A stretch of DNA of 52,336 nt, taken from contig NZ_SJSB01000023.1 of assembly GCF_004352835.1 (NCBI RefSeq), positions 1-52,336 of the forward strand, given 5' to 3'. A program made the position numbers and the translations under genes. The stretch comes from Marinomonas flavescens (GTDB lineage: Bacteria > Pseudomonadota > Gammaproteobacteria > Pseudomonadales > Marinomonadaceae). Positions 1-9,838 of this stretch are shown in pieces (within the stretch, counting starts at the first letter, position 1; each line of letters opens with the position of its first letter). A model generated the notes under the pieces. It did not search any database and had not been told where the DNA came from. It was given only the letters and a program-made list of their open reading frames with translations.

Positions 1-306
1 CGTTTCTTGTTCTTCCATTTGCTTGCGCCTGTCTCGTACCTCGACGCGTCAGCACAAATGCAAAACAAGAACCTCTAACATCAAATACCTATAACAGATG
101 AGCAGGGTCAGACCCCTTAAATAGTGGCATAGAATCCAACCAACCACATCACCCGCCGTTTAAGGGCTCTGACCCTCGTCGTAAGCACCAAAAGTCGTTT
201 CTTATCTTCCATTTACTCGCGCCTGTCTCGTACCTCGACGCGTCAGCACCAAACGATCGCGTGGGCCTGCTTGGCACCAAAGGCCGCTTCTTGTCAGTCC
301 CTTTGC
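1..306. repeat. Cluster of degenerate direct repeats at the left edge
   Basis: A unit of about 55 bp at 1-56 recurs at 196-250 with a few substitutions. Both copies share the core GTCTCGTACCTCGACGCGTC. A third, shorter and more diverged copy starts near 270 (GCACCAAAGGCCGCTTCTTG, compared with GCACCAAAAGTCGTTTCTTA at 184). The array appears to continue to the left of the window. I find no credible gene in it on either strand. The bases between the first two full copies hold an inverted repeat, listed separately. The arrangement is typical of intergenic repeat clusters; the family was not identified. Confidence 0.75.
104..176. repeat. Imperfect inverted repeat, REP/RAYT-like palindrome pair
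   Basis: AGGGTCAGACCCCTTAA at 104-120 is the reverse complement of 160-176 at 16 of 17 positions, with a 39-bp spacer. Each arm also contains a short GGGTC/GACCC-type palindrome. Palindromes of this GGGTCAGACCC type commonly flank REP-associated tyrosine transposase genes in proteobacteria. No transposase gene is present between the arms, so this would be a non-autonomous copy or relic. The match to that class is from memory and is not proven. Confidence 0.55.
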
Positions 307-629
307 TAGCTACAGAATTAGACTTTTTTAAGAATCATGTTTTGTGTCTAGGGTTGTGGGCGCTTTGTCATTGATAAAAGCCTATGATTAAGCAGATCAA
401 TAAAGTGATAAGTAGGCTAAGCTGTTATGTAACTACTGGTTCGTAAACCAATTTAACGGTCATTTTGATGGCAATTTATTGTGCTGATACTTCTCTGTTG
501 AGTAGGGTGGTTAGCGCTCTCTTGCTAGACTAAGCTTGAAGTGAGATCTTTTCTATTTAGCTAAAATATTGCTTCCCTAGCATCAGCTTATTAACTATTC
601 TCGCGCTCAAGATACACCTATATTTTTAT
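307..629. other. Non-coding stretch upstream of rimK
   Basis: I see no convincing gene here. The sequence is AT-rich, with stops in all frames and no ribosome-binding site linked to a long frame. A possible -10 element, TATATT, lies at about 620-625 and could belong to a rimK promoter. Because the stretch ends in a terminator-like hairpin, a small RNA ending at about 660 is also possible, but nothing else supports it. Confidence 0.4.
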
Positions 630-660
630 AAGAAGCTTTTCGATAAAGCTTCTTTCTTTT
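630..660 (+). terminator. Terminator-like hairpin in the rimK leader
   Basis: AAGAAGCTTT (630-639) pairs perfectly with AAAGCTTCTT (645-654) around a TCGAT loop and is followed by TCTTTT. This looks like an intrinsic terminator reading rightward, and it ends only a few bases before the rimK ribosome-binding site. It could end an upstream transcript or act as an attenuator in the rimK leader. Confidence 0.65.
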
Positions 661-676
661 AGTGCAAGGAACACCT

Positions 677-1582
677 ATGAAAATTGCTATTCTATCTCGT
701 AATCCTAACCTTTATTCTACTCGACGTCTTGTGGAAGCCGGTGAAAAACTCGGTCACGAGATGGATGTGATTGATACTATGCACTGTTATATGGATATTT
801 CCAGTAACAACCCTTCTGTTCGTTATGATGGTAAGCCATTGCCTAAGTATGACGCTGTTATCCCTCGCATCGGCGCTTCAGTTACCTTTTATGGTACTGC
901 TGTTGTGCGTCAGTTTGAGATGATGGGGACTTATAGTATTAACGAGTCAGTGGCTATTAGCCGCTCTCGCGATAAGCTTCGATCTCTACAATTAATGTCT
1001 CGCAAAGGTTTGGGTCTGCCTAAAACAGGTTTTGCGCATCACCCAGATAAAATTGGTGATTTGTTGAAAAATGTCGGCGGGGCTCCTGTTGTCATTAAAC
1101 TCCTAGAAGGGACGCAGGGGATCGGTGTGGTATTAGCTGAATCTAATAAGACGGCTGAATCAATTATTGAAGCGTTTATGGGGTTGAAGGCCAATATACT
1201 GGTCCAAGAATACATAAAAGAAGCTGGAGGCGCTGATATTCGTTGTTTAGTGGTTGGTGGGAAGGTCATCGCTGCGATGAAGCGGCAAGGTGCTGAAGGT
1301 GAGTTTCGTTCTAATTTGCATCGAGGTGGCACGGCATCGCTGGTTAAATTGTCGCCAGAAGAACGTAAGACTGCGGTTGAAGCTGCAAAGGTTATGGGGC
1401 TGAATATGTGTGGTGTCGATATTCTTCGTTCAAACGATGGTCCGCTGATTATGGAAGTGAATTCCTCTCCAGGGTTAGAAGGTATTGAATCCGCTACTAA
1501 TAAAGACGTTGCCGCTATGATCATTAATCACATAGAAAAATCTGCGATTAGTGGCAATACTAAAACGAAAGGTAAAGGTTGA
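677..1582 (+). CDS. rimK: Ribosomal protein S6 modification protein RimK (alpha-L-glutamate ligase)
   Basis: ATP-grasp ligase that adds glutamate residues to the C-terminus of ribosomal protein S6. The predicted 301 residues match the usual RimK length (about 300), and the sequence is colinear with the E. coli protein from the N-terminus ([14 protein letters not shown]) onward. The ATP-grasp signature [12 protein letters not shown] lies near residues 143-154, [20 protein letters not shown] follows, and the metal-binding [13 protein letters not shown] lies near 260-272. The ATG at 677 is preferred over the in-frame GTG at 662 because AAGGA (666-670) sits six bases before it and because family alignments begin there. 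The stop codon overlaps the next start (TGATG), indicating translational coupling with the downstream hydrolase. Confidence 0.95.
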   Translation: MKIAILSRNPNLYSTRRLVEAGEKLGHEMDVIDTMHCYMDISSNNPSVRYDGKPLPKYDAVIPRIGASVTFYGTAVVRQFEMMGTYSINESVAISRSRDKLRSLQLMSRKGLGLPKTGFAHHPDKIGDLLKNVGGAPVVIKLLEGTQGIGVVLAESNKTAESIIEAFMGLKANILVQEYIKEAGGADIRCLVVGGKVIAAMKRQGAEGEFRSNLHRGGTASLVKLSPEERKTAVEAAKVMGLNMCGVDILRSNDGPLIMEVNSSPGLEGIESATNKDVAAMIINHIEKSAISGNTKTKGKG

Positions 1583-2610
1583 TGAGTGATGATATTTTAA
1601 CCATCGACGGCGTTGATATTTTATTAGGTGAAACTGTAAAAATAAAGTTACCAATTGTTAAGCTTTATACAGATACTAATATGTCTATGCCAATATTTGT
1701 TAAAAGGGGAAAGCGTTCTGGGCCTACTCTTTTTATTAGTGCGGCGATACATGGTGATGAATTAAATGGTATTGAGATAATTAGCCGTATTATCCAGAGT
1801 AAATATATGGATAAAATTCGCGGGACATTAATTGCTGTGCCTGTCGTTAATGGCTATGGCGTATTAAATCAAAGTCGTTACTTACCAGATCGACGTGATT
1901 TAAATCGTTCTTTTCCTGGTTCTCAGCGCGGTTCATTAGCAGGAAGAGTTGCTGATCGATTTCTAAGCGAAATTGTTTCAAAAGCAGACTACGGCATTGA
2001 TTTGCATACTGGAAGTTTGCATCGCAGTAACTTACCTCAGATTCGAGCTAATTTAGATGACCAAGAAACGTTGGAAATCGCAACAGCATTCGGCGTTCCT
2101 GTCATTTTAAATTCAAACCTTAGAGATGGTTCTTTAAGGGAGTGTGCTAATGATGTTGGTGCTAAAGTGATTTTATACGAAGCTGGCGAAGCGCTTAGGT
2201 TTGATGAACTATCTATTAGGGCCGGTGTGAAGGGCATTGTTGAGGTCATGCGTCATCTTGGTATGTTGCCTAAAACAAGGCGTAAAAAGTCGTTGTCTGA
2301 ACCAAGAATTGCTCGTAGTAGTAGCTGGATAAGAGCCACTGACAGTGGTTTTACTACACACATAAAAGAGCTTGGTGATTTGGTAGAAAGTGGTGATCTT
2401 CTTGCTCAGATTAAAGACCCTTATGGAATAATATTGGACGACGTTATTTGTAAAAATGGAGGCATTATTATTGGGAAACAAAATATTCCTTTGGTTCAAG
2501 AAGGGGATGCTATGTACCATATTGCACATTTCACATCGCCTGATGAAGTTGCTGAGAATGTTGAAACAATGCAAGATGAGTTAATGGATAATTATAGAAC
2601 GTCTGATTAA
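1582..2610 (+). CDS. Succinylglutamate desuccinylase/aspartoacylase family zinc hydrolase
   Basis: Zinc carboxypeptidase-like hydrolase of the AstE/AspA group, 342 residues. The zinc ligands fit H57 and E60 (in HGDELNG) and H142 (in DLHTG). The substrate-binding segment DLNRSFPG lies near 106-113, and a glutamate in YEAGEA near 200-203 is the likely catalytic base. These are read by family analogy. The start is the ATG that overlaps the rimK stop, with AAAGG about six bases before it; an in-frame TTG three bases earlier is less likely. Overlap with rimK suggests the enzyme acts on the same substrate, for example by removing or trimming glutamate added to a protein or peptide. That is inference; it is probably not arginine-pathway AstE, since no ast genes are nearby. 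Confidence 0.82.
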   Translation: MSDDILTIDGVDILLGETVKIKLPIVKLYTDTNMSMPIFVKRGKRSGPTLFISAAIHGDELNGIEIISRIIQSKYMDKIRGTLIAVPVVNGYGVLNQSRYLPDRRDLNRSFPGSQRGSLAGRVADRFLSEIVSKADYGIDLHTGSLHRSNLPQIRANLDDQETLEIATAFGVPVILNSNLRDGSLRECANDVGAKVILYEAGEALRFDELSIRAGVKGIVEVMRHLGMLPKTRRKKSLSEPRIARSSSWIRATDSGFTTHIKELGDLVESGDLLAQIKDPYGIILDDVICKNGGIIIGKQNIPLVQEGDAMYHIAHFTSPDEVAENVETMQDELMDNYRTSD

Positions 2611-2757
2611 GATGAAATTCCTTTTTTTATCTTAATTAGATTGAAATGATATCAACTCCACATTAACTTGGGATTGTTTGAGGCAATTAACTTAAGCTAT
2701 CGTTTTTTCTACTTTTTTTACCTAATATCCTGCTGAAATTAACTCTGCAGGTTTATT

Positions 2758-3369
2758 ATGTTTTTAGTCCGTGCTTTTCTATATTTAATATCTTTAGCCG
2801 GGGTTGGCTACCTTATTGGTCTAGAAGGATATCATTTCAAAACATTGGCTGTTTATGGTGAGCATACACTCACCGAGCACATGCAAGATATGATGACTTT
2901 TTCTAGTTGCATGTTGTTTTTATATGCATCGCGTATTGATCCAAAATTAAAAATCGCAGGTACTTTATTAGCCGCTCTTTTGGCAATGATGTTTGTTAGA
3001 GAATCTGATGCATTATTAGATAAATATGCCTACGATGGAGCGTGGCAAACGATAGTTAGCTTTATTTTGGTCATGGTAGTCGTTTTTTTATGGGGTAGGT
3101 TTTCTTCCATTTATGGGTCTTTAAAGGCGTACTCTGAAACAGCTTGCTATGGGACATGCTTGGCAGGGCTGGTAACTGTGTTGGCGTTTTCCAGAATGAT
3201 GGGGCGTAACTCGTTCTGGTCTTCTGTAATGGGTGACAACTATATTCGAGTTGTAAAAAATATCGTAGAAGAGGGCACGGAAACACTAGGTTATACTTTG
3301 ATTCTAATTTCAGCCATTGAGCTTGTGTTGATTTGCCAGAAAAATCAAAAATTAGCAGCCAAGGATTAG
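2758..3369 (+). CDS. Unrecognised multi-pass inner-membrane protein
   Basis: I do not recognise this 203-residue protein. It shows about six hydrophobic segments (near residues 3-22, 45-60, 65-80, 95-115, 128-146 and 175-195). The polar loops contain conserved-looking acidic patches: FVRESDALLD near 80-89 and VEEGTETLGY near 170-179. Such charged residues next to membrane helices could bind a ligand or cofactor, but I assign no function. The ATG at 2758 follows TCTGCAGGTTTATT, with AGG as a weak ribosome-binding site. The gene stands alone between the rimK pair and ppsA and is convergent with ppsA. Confidence 0.75.
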   Translation: MFLVRAFLYLISLAGVGYLIGLEGYHFKTLAVYGEHTLTEHMQDMMTFSSCMLFLYASRIDPKLKIAGTLLAALLAMMFVRESDALLDKYAYDGAWQTIVSFILVMVVVFLWGRFSSIYGSLKAYSETACYGTCLAGLVTVLAFSRMMGRNSFWSSVMGDNYIRVVKNIVEEGTETLGYTLILISAIELVLICQKNQKLAAKD

Positions 3370-3383
3370 CCCTCAGTTTCTTG

Positions 3384-3410
3384 ACTAAAAAAAGCCTCGC
3401 AAGCGAGGCT
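3384..3410 (-). terminator. Intrinsic terminator of ppsA
   Basis: AGCCTCGC (3393-3400) pairs with GCGAGGCT (3403-3410). On the minus strand the stem is followed by a run of seven T residues, so it terminates leftward transcription from ppsA. The plus side lacks a T-run, so it serves the convergent membrane-protein gene poorly. Confidence 0.85.
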
Positions 3411-3452
3411 ATAAAACTAGAGTGACGTTACAATAACGTAACAGCGCCGTGG

Positions 3453-5849
3453 TTAAACGGCATTCTGACTTAACGAAGTATTTTCTAGTACTTCGTTAAG
3501 ATGCAGCCAAGTTTCAATGACGGTATCAGGATTAAGAGAAAGACTCTCAATACCTTGCTCTACTAGCCAGTCGGCAAAATCTGCATGATCTGATGGGCCT
3601 TGGCCACAAATCCCTACGTATTTGCCTTTTGCTCGGCAAGCTGAAATTGCCATTTTAAGCAGTTTTTTAACCGCTGGATTTCTTTCATCGAATTTGTCAG
3701 CGATGAGTCCTGAGTCTCGATCAAGTCCCAGTGTTAGTTGCGTTAAATCGTTTGATCCTATAGAAAAACCGTCAAAGTATTCTAGAAATTCATCTGCTAA
3801 TAAGGCATTGGATGGTAACTCACACATCATAATGACTTTGAGACCATTTTCTCCACGAGCTAAGCCTTGTTCTGTGAGTAGCTCTGTGACTTGCTGCGCC
3901 TCTTCTAAAGTACGAACAAAAGGAATCATGATTTGCACGTTGGTTAGGCCCATGTCATTACGTACACGTCGAATGGCTTCACATTCCAATGCAAAACATT
4001 CACGGAACGAGTCATCGATGTAACGAGCGGCGCCTCGGAAACCAAGCATTGGGTTTTCTTCATCAGGTTCGAATAATGGCCCACCCACCAAATTATGATA
4101 TTCGTTTGATTTAAAGTCAGACAAGCGAACTATCACTGGCTTTTTAGAGAAGGAGCAGGCGAGAGTCGCGACACCTTCAACTAGTTTGTCGACATAGAAC
4201 TCAACAGGGCCTTTGTAGCCAGCTATTCGGTGATCTATTTCTTCTTTTATTGAAGCACTCATATCAGCGTAATTGAGCAGCGCTTTTGGGTGAATACCTA
4301 TCATGCGATTAATGATGAATTCTAAACGAGCCAAGCCAATGCCAGCGTTTGGTAACATGGCAAAATCAAAAGCTCGGTTTGGGTTACCCACGTTCATCAT
4401 CACTTTAACAGGCAGTTCTGGCATATTGCCGACTTCTGAAGTGATGACGTCGAAGTGTAATTCACCTTGGTAAACGAAGCCCATGTCTCCTTGAGCGCAA
4501 GACACAGTTACTTTTTGTCCCTCTTTCAGTGTCTCTGTTGCATCTCCACAACCGACAACGGCAGGAATGCCTAGCTCACGAGCAATGATTGCAGCGTGGC
4601 AGGTACGACCACCACGATTTGTGACAATCGCCGACGCGCGTTTCATGATCGGCTCCCAATCAGGATCTGTAATGTCGGTGACAAGAATATCCCCAGGCTT
4701 AATACGATCCATCTCAGTAATAGAAGACAATATTTTGACTTCGCCAGTACCAATTTTGTGACCAATGGCGCGGCCAGTAATGAGCACAGGGGAGGTTTCT
4801 TTGAGAGAGAAACGTTCCATGCTCTGTGCGTTTGCTTGACTGCGGACTGTCTCTGGGCGCGCTTGAACTATGTATATTTTTCCATCTATACCGTCTTTCG
4901 CCCATTCAATGTCCATTGGACGTTGATAGTGTGTCTCGATGATGCAAGCTTGACGAGCTAGGTCTTCTATCTCGTCATTTGTTAATGCAAAGCGGTTTTG
5001 GTCATCAAGGGCTACGGGGACAATAGTCACAAATTCTTCACTTCCTGCCTCTGCGTACTCCATTTTTTGCGCTTTGGAACCTAACGACTTACGCACTACC
5101 GCTGGACGTTTAGCGGCTAGTGTTGATTTATGCACGTAATACTCATCTGGATTAACGGTACCTTGAACAACCATTTCTCCAAGACCGTATGCAGCAGTAA
5201 TGAAGACAACTTCATCAAAACCAGATTCTGTGTCTAATGTGAAAAGTACACCAGAAGCACCTATGTCGCTGCGTACCATTTTTTGAATGCCAGCCGATAA
5301 GGCAACGCCTTTATGCTCGTATCCTTGGTGAACGCGGTAAGAAATGGCACGATCGTTATACAAAGAAGCAAAAACACGTTTGATAGAGGCTTTAATGTCA
5401 GCAAGCCCTTTCACGTTCAAATAGGTTTCTTGCTGGCCAGCGAAAGAGGCGTCAGGCAAATCCTCTGCGGTAGCGGATGAACGGACAGCAAAAGAAGTGT
5501 CTGAAGCATTATCTTCACATAAAATTTTAAATGCTTGTTCAATTTCTGCATCAAATTCTGGTGAGAAAGGCGCATCTTCAACCCATTGACGAATTTTCAC
5601 ACCTGCTTCTGAAAGCGCATGAACGTCATCAACATCTAAGGTGTCGAGAGTTTGGTTGATTTTTGCGTCTAAGCCGCTTTCTTCTAAGAAGCTTTGATAA
5701 GCATAGGAAGTAGTTGCAAAACCATTTGGTACTTGAATACCAAGGCTAGTCAGGTTAGAAATCATTTCTCCTAAAGAGGCGTTTTTACCACCTACTTCAC
5801 CGACGTCTTCTAAACGAAGATTTTTGAACCACTTAACAAATTTGCTCAC
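3453..5849 (-). CDS. ppsA: Phosphoenolpyruvate synthase
   Basis: Converts pyruvate, ATP and water to phosphoenolpyruvate, AMP and phosphate, the gluconeogenic entry from pyruvate or lactate. The predicted 798 residues agree with the E. coli enzyme (792). The order is an N-terminal ATP-grasp domain ([10 protein letters not shown] near residues 20-29), a central phosphohistidine domain ([19 protein letters not shown], catalytic His near residue 420) and a C-terminal TIM barrel with the catalytic Cys in [13 protein letters not shown] near 750. I chose the GTG at 5849 because GGAG lies eight bases upstream; an in-frame TTG at 5861 lies within that ribosome-binding region. The gene is divergent from its regulator PSRP, the usual arrangement. 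Confidence 0.96.
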   Translation of the reverse strand: MSKFVKWFKNLRLEDVGEVGGKNASLGEMISNLTSLGIQVPNGFATTSYAYQSFLEESGLDAKINQTLDTLDVDDVHALSEAGVKIRQWVEDAPFSPEFDAEIEQAFKILCEDNASDTSFAVRSSATAEDLPDASFAGQQETYLNVKGLADIKASIKRVFASLYNDRAISYRVHQGYEHKGVALSAGIQKMVRSDIGASGVLFTLDTESGFDEVVFITAAYGLGEMVVQGTVNPDEYYVHKSTLAAKRPAVVRKSLGSKAQKMEYAEAGSEEFVTIVPVALDDQNRFALTNDEIEDLARQACIIETHYQRPMDIEWAKDGIDGKIYIVQARPETVRSQANAQSMERFSLKETSPVLITGRAIGHKIGTGEVKILSSITEMDRIKPGDILVTDITDPDWEPIMKRASAIVTNRGGRTCHAAIIARELGIPAVVGCGDATETLKEGQKVTVSCAQGDMGFVYQGELHFDVITSEVGNMPELPVKVMMNVGNPNRAFDFAMLPNAGIGLARLEFIINRMIGIHPKALLNYADMSASIKEEIDHRIAGYKGPVEFYVDKLVEGVATLACSFSKKPVIVRLSDFKSNEYHNLVGGPLFEPDEENPMLGFRGAARYIDDSFRECFALECEAIRRVRNDMGLTNVQIMIPFVRTLEEAQQVTELLTEQGLARGENGLKVIMMCELPSNALLADEFLEYFDGFSIGSNDLTQLTLGLDRDSGLIADKFDERNPAVKKLLKMAISACRAKGKYVGICGQGPSDHADFADWLVEQGIESLSLNPDTVIETWLHLNEVLENTSLSQNAV

Positions 5850-6055
5850 ACGGGACTCCAAAATAGTTACTTAAAAAGAGTAATCTGATTTTCTTATTGG
5901 TATAACGACATAATTAGTTAAAGCTTGTAAAAACGTTATGTCTGGGATCATTGTATGTAGGTGAGGGACATGGAATAAAATCGAATATTCGATGTAGTTT
6001 TATTTCAATTAAAAAATTTAATGTTGTTGCATAACAACAAAATGAGAATAAAAAC
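5850..6055. promoter_or_regulatory. Divergent ppsA / ppsR promoter region
   Basis: This 206-bp AT-rich intergenic region must carry promoters for two divergent genes. Short TATAAC- and TTAAAG-like elements are visible around 5898-5925, but I cannot pick a single promoter with confidence. No clear operator palindrome stands out apart from GTTGTTGCATAACAAC at 6023-6038 (GTTGTT/AACAAC arms), close to the ppsR start. Confidence 0.45.
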
Positions 6056-6859
6056 ATGAAAGTGTATTTTGTATCAGACGGAACAGCGATTACGGCAGAA
6101 GTCTTTGGTTCGGCGATGTTGTCGTTTTTTGATGTGGCTGTAGAGACACAAAGCGTGCCTTTTTTAGCGACGATGGATCAGGCCAATGGGTTGAAACAAC
6201 AGATTAATTTAGAGGTAGAATCTGGAAATCCTCCTTTGGTGTTTTATACTATTTCTGACATTAAAATACGTGAGATTATTCAATCCTGTGAATGTCACTG
6301 TTATAACTTATTTGGTGATCTATTATTGCCGATAGAGAAGGCACTAGGTGTTTCAGCTCAACCGACGGCTCAAAAAGCCCACGGTATGAAAGAGGGGGTC
6401 TACGACGGTCGGATAGACGCCGTTAACTATGCGTTAGCGAATGATGATGGGGTATCTATCAAAAATTTCGATCAAGCGGATATTATCTTGTTGGGTGTGT
6501 CTCGATCAGGTAAAACGCCAACCAGTTTATATTTAGCGATGCAATACGGAATTAAAGCGGCAAACTACCCAATTACCGAAGATGATTTTGCCGCGACTGG
6601 TTTGCCGAAAGTGCTGAAACCTCATAAGAAAAAGCTCTTTGGATTAACCATAGATCCAGACCGATTACATGAAATTCGTACTGGTAGAATGGCAGCCAGT
6701 AAATACGCATCACCTCGACAATGTCGCTATGAAATAGAAGAAGTTGAGTCGCTTTATCGCCAAGAGCGGATACCTTTTTTAGATTCGACAAAACTGTCCG
6801 TGGAAGAAATTTCCACCAAAGTGATGGCTGAGATGAATTTAGTACGCCATAGGCAATGA
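6056..6859 (+). CDS. ppsR: PEP synthase regulatory protein (pyruvate, water dikinase regulatory protein, DUF299)
   Basis: Bifunctional serine/threonine kinase and Pi-dependent phosphorylase. It inactivates PEP synthase by ADP-dependent phosphorylation of a threonine next to the catalytic histidine, and reactivates it. The protein has 267 residues, close to the family norm of about 270. The N-terminus MKVYFVSDGTAITAEVFGSA is characteristic, and the P-loop-like GVSRSGKT lies at residues 147-154. The ATG at 6056 follows GAGAATAAAAAC, a weak Shine-Dalgarno. Its divergent position next to ppsA fits the role. Confidence 0.95.
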   Translation: MKVYFVSDGTAITAEVFGSAMLSFFDVAVETQSVPFLATMDQANGLKQQINLEVESGNPPLVFYTISDIKIREIIQSCECHCYNLFGDLLLPIEKALGVSAQPTAQKAHGMKEGVYDGRIDAVNYALANDDGVSIKNFDQADIILLGVSRSGKTPTSLYLAMQYGIKAANYPITEDDFAATGLPKVLKPHKKKLFGLTIDPDRLHEIRTGRMAASKYASPRQCRYEIEEVESLYRQERIPFLDSTKLSVEEISTKVMAEMNLVRHRQ

Positions 6860-7244
6860 ATACACGCTTCAATACCTATCTAATTATTCGATGTTTTTGG
6901 TGGTTTTGTTTGAAATATGAGCAAAAAGGCATAAAAAAAGTAAAATCTATTCAAAAAAGTTTCATGAAAACTTGGTATAAACGAGAGTAGGTAATGGTTT
7001 ATTGACTGTTTTGTTGTGAAATTACAAGGCAGATTAAGAAGTTGATGTGCAGTTTGTAGGAAGGGTGGCTTTCAGCTAAAGAGTATTGGGCGAGAATGCT
7101 CTATAATGACAACAAATTAGACGTGTCAGAAGCTTGGTTTAAAGAAATGTAACTGGGCACTGCGAATGTTCTAAGCAATAAGGTGTTAAAGCTCGACCAT
7201 TTATAAGAGTGCAGCTTATTGATTAATCCAAGGATAAACAAACA
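6860..7244. other. Intergenic region upstream of rnr
   Basis: I see no gene in these 385 bp. A TATAAT at 7102-7107 could be the -10 of the promoter for the long rnr-cob operon, but no good -35 lies 17 bases before it. No riboswitch-like conserved boxes or strong terminator hairpins were recognised. Confidence 0.4.
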
Positions 7245-9806
7245 TTGAGTAATAAAAATATAAACGATCCCCATAAACAACGAGAAGCCTCTAAGTACGA
7301 TAACCCCGTACCGAGTCGCGAATTCATATTAGAGTTTCTCGCGTCAAAGAATATCAGCTTAGGCCATCTAGACTTGTGCAAAGAGTTTGCCTTGACTGGT
7401 GAAGATCAAATAGAAGCTTTGCGTCGCCGACTGATTGCGATGTGTCGAGATCATCAGCTGACAAGTAATAAGAATGAAGAATACACTCCGATCCTAGAAA
7501 GTGACCTTATCGAAGGCTATGTTCAGGGCAATAAAGAAGGCCACGGTTTTCTATTGCGTCAAAATGACGATGATATTTTTCTTTCTTTTCGTCAAATGCA
7601 AAACGTAATGGATGGCGACAAGGTTAAGGTACGTTTATCTGGTCGTAGTGTTAAAGGTCGGTTAGACGGTGTTGTTGTCGAAGTGATTGAGCGTAAGCAC
7701 AGTCAATTAGTTGGCCGTTACTACGAAGAAAGTCGAACCTCTTTTGTTACGCCTGAAAACCCTCGTATTTCTCAAGACATATTGATCTCCAAAGACTCTG
7801 GCTTGGTGCCAGTTCATGGACAATATGTGCTGACGGAAATTGTTTCCTATGCAGAGCGTGGTAAGCCAGCTCAAGGTATAGTGAAAAAAATTCTGGGTGA
7901 CTTTATGGCACCTGGCCTTGAGATAGATGTGGCCATCCACCGTTATGAAATTCCCAGTGAATGGCCTAAAGCCGTAGAAAAACAGGTTCAGGGTTTCACG
8001 GCAGAAGTAGCAGAAGAAGATAAAGAACATAGGGTAGATTTGCGTAATCTGCCTTTTGTTACTATTGATGGCGAAGATGCGCGCGATTTTGATGATGCGG
8101 TTTATTGTGAAAAAACACCAGGCGGTTGGAAATTATTTGTTGCCATTGCGGATGTTTCTCACTATGTGAAAAAAGACACGGCATTAGATGAAGAAGCCAT
8201 CGTACGAGGAAACTCAGTGTATTTTCCTGGCCGAGTGGTTCCTATGCTGCCAGAAATACTGTCGAACGGTTTGTGCTCGTTAAACCCAGATATTGATCGT
8301 TTGGCTATGGTTGCTGAGGTATCGCTTACAACCAAAGGCAAAATGCGTGGCTATAAATTTTATGAAGGCTTGATTAAGTCGCATGCTCGTCTTACTTACA
8401 CCAAAGTGGCGAAAATGATTGCGCCAGAACTTGAATATGACGGTGAAGAGTTACGTGAACGTTATGCCTCTATTGTTACTCATATTGATGATTTAAATGG
8501 TCTTTATCATGTGTTGAAAGCGGCCCGTGCTGAGCGTGGTGCGATGGAGTTTGACACTGTTGAAACACGTATGGTGTTTGATGAGAATTCTAAGATTGAT
8601 CAAATTGTTCCTGTTGAGCGAAATGATGCGCATAAACTGATCGAAGAATGCATGTTGTGCGCTAACGTAGCGGCGGCAGAGTTATTAATTAAAGCGGATC
8701 TACCAGCGTTATTTCGAGTTCATGAAGGGCCAAAAGAAGATCGCTTATTAACCTTACGGTCTTATCTTGGATTGTTAGGTCTTGAGTTAACTGGTGGGCT
8801 GAAGCCTAAGCCAAGTGACTATGCTTTGCTGACGGATCAGATTAAACATCGCGCTGATGCACGTAGTATCCAGACCATGTTGCTACGCTCTATGTCTCAA
8901 GCGGTATATCAGGCAGATAATTTAGGCCATTTTGGCTTGAATTACGAAGCATATGCGCATTTTACTTCTCCTATTCGTCGCTATCCGGACTTATTGGTTC
9001 ACCGAGCAATTCGTTATTTAATACGTGGTGAAGGTCGTCCTGTTATGCGTCAAGCATATCGAGTAGCAGGTAGTCCGACTCTTAAAGAACGTAAAATATA
9101 TGGATACAGTCATGCCGATATGGATGCGTTAGGCGATTCATGTTCTGTCACTGAGCGCCGTGCTGATGAAGCCACTCGTGATGTAGAAGCGTGGTTGAAA
9201 TGTCAGTATGTTGAGCAGCATTTAGGTGAGTCTTTTGATGGCGTCGTTACTGCCGTCACTTCATTTGGATTGTTCGTTGAGCTGCAAGGGTTATTTGTTG
9301 ATGGCTTAGTGCATATTTCAGGATTGGGACAAGATTATTTTGTTCATGATCTGGAGCATCAAGCGATTATTGGCGAAAGAACGGGCCGTGTTTTCCGTTT
9401 GGGGGACCGCCTGAAAGTTAAAGTCTCTAGTGTTAATTTAGAGCAACGAAAAATTGATTTGAGTTTAGACGATGTTCAGGCTAAACCACGTAAGAAAATT
9501 GAGCGTAATGATGCAAGCGAGCTTGAGATGCAATTAGCACAACTGCCTCCTATTGAGTTAGGTGGTCGTACTAAGTCTAAAAAGCCGCTTCCAACTGAAA
9601 AGACTGACAGCGTAGAGAAGAATGAAAAAGAAGGAGAAAAGAAACCTAAGACGAAAAAGCGTCGCGGTCCTTCAAAGGGAAAAATGATCCGTCAAAAGAA
9701 AACGGCACAAAATGCGGTAAAAGCTAAAACCGCTTCGACGGTAAAAAAAGTGAAAAAGCCAAAAAAAGCGAAAAAAAATAACGCTAAGCCTAGAGCTAAC
9801 GATTAA
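7245..9806 (+). CDS. rnr: Ribonuclease R
   Basis: Processive 3'-5' exoribonuclease that degrades structured RNA and acts in rRNA and tmRNA-linked quality control. It has 853 residues compared with 813 in E. coli. The order is a winged-helix domain (about 25-90), OB/cold-shock domains (about 90-230), the RNB catalytic domain (about 260-590) with DGEDARDFDDAVY placing the metal-binding aspartates at 276, 281, 283 and 284, and an S1 domain (about 655-745). A long lysine-rich tail (about 765-853) follows, of the type that binds structured RNA or ribosomes. The start is a TTG with AAGGA at 7230-7234; the next in-frame ATG would cut into the N-terminal domain. It is the first gene of an eight-gene co-directional run. 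Confidence 0.95.
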   Translation: MSNKNINDPHKQREASKYDNPVPSREFILEFLASKNISLGHLDLCKEFALTGEDQIEALRRRLIAMCRDHQLTSNKNEEYTPILESDLIEGYVQGNKEGHGFLLRQNDDDIFLSFRQMQNVMDGDKVKVRLSGRSVKGRLDGVVVEVIERKHSQLVGRYYEESRTSFVTPENPRISQDILISKDSGLVPVHGQYVLTEIVSYAERGKPAQGIVKKILGDFMAPGLEIDVAIHRYEIPSEWPKAVEKQVQGFTAEVAEEDKEHRVDLRNLPFVTIDGEDARDFDDAVYCEKTPGGWKLFVAIADVSHYVKKDTALDEEAIVRGNSVYFPGRVVPMLPEILSNGLCSLNPDIDRLAMVAEVSLTTKGKMRGYKFYEGLIKSHARLTYTKVAKMIAPELEYDGEELRERYASIVTHIDDLNGLYHVLKAARAERGAMEFDTVETRMVFDENSKIDQIVPVERNDAHKLIEECMLCANVAAAELLIKADLPALFRVHEGPKEDRLLTLRSYLGLLGLELTGGLKPKPSDYALLTDQIKHRADARSIQTMLLRSMSQAVYQADNLGHFGLNYEAYAHFTSPIRRYPDLLVHRAIRYLIRGEGRPVMRQAYRVAGSPTLKERKIYGYSHADMDALGDSCSVTERRADEATRDVEAWLKCQYVEQHLGESFDGVVTAVTSFGLFVELQGLFVDGLVHISGLGQDYFVHDLEHQAIIGERTGRVFRLGDRLKVKVSSVNLEQRKIDLSLDDVQAKPRKKIERNDASELEMQLAQLPPIELGGRTKSKKPLPTEKTDSVEKNEKEGEKKPKTKKRRGPSKGKMIRQKKTAQNAVKAKTASTVKKVKKPKKAKKNNAKPRAND

Positions 9807-9838
9807 TTGATTTATCCGATTAGAGTAAAAATATCATA

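Noticed and set aside
662..676. GTG start for rimK at 662
   Set aside because: The AAGGA at 666-670 lies within this extension and is spaced correctly for the ATG at 677, where homologues begin.
1039..1524. 161-codon minus-strand frame opposite rimK
   Set aside because: Shadow of a well-conserved gene; composition lacks protein-like features.
7100..7200. Possible tRNA-like or structured RNA upstream of rnr
   Set aside because: No cloverleaf pairing or conserved T-loop could be drawn.
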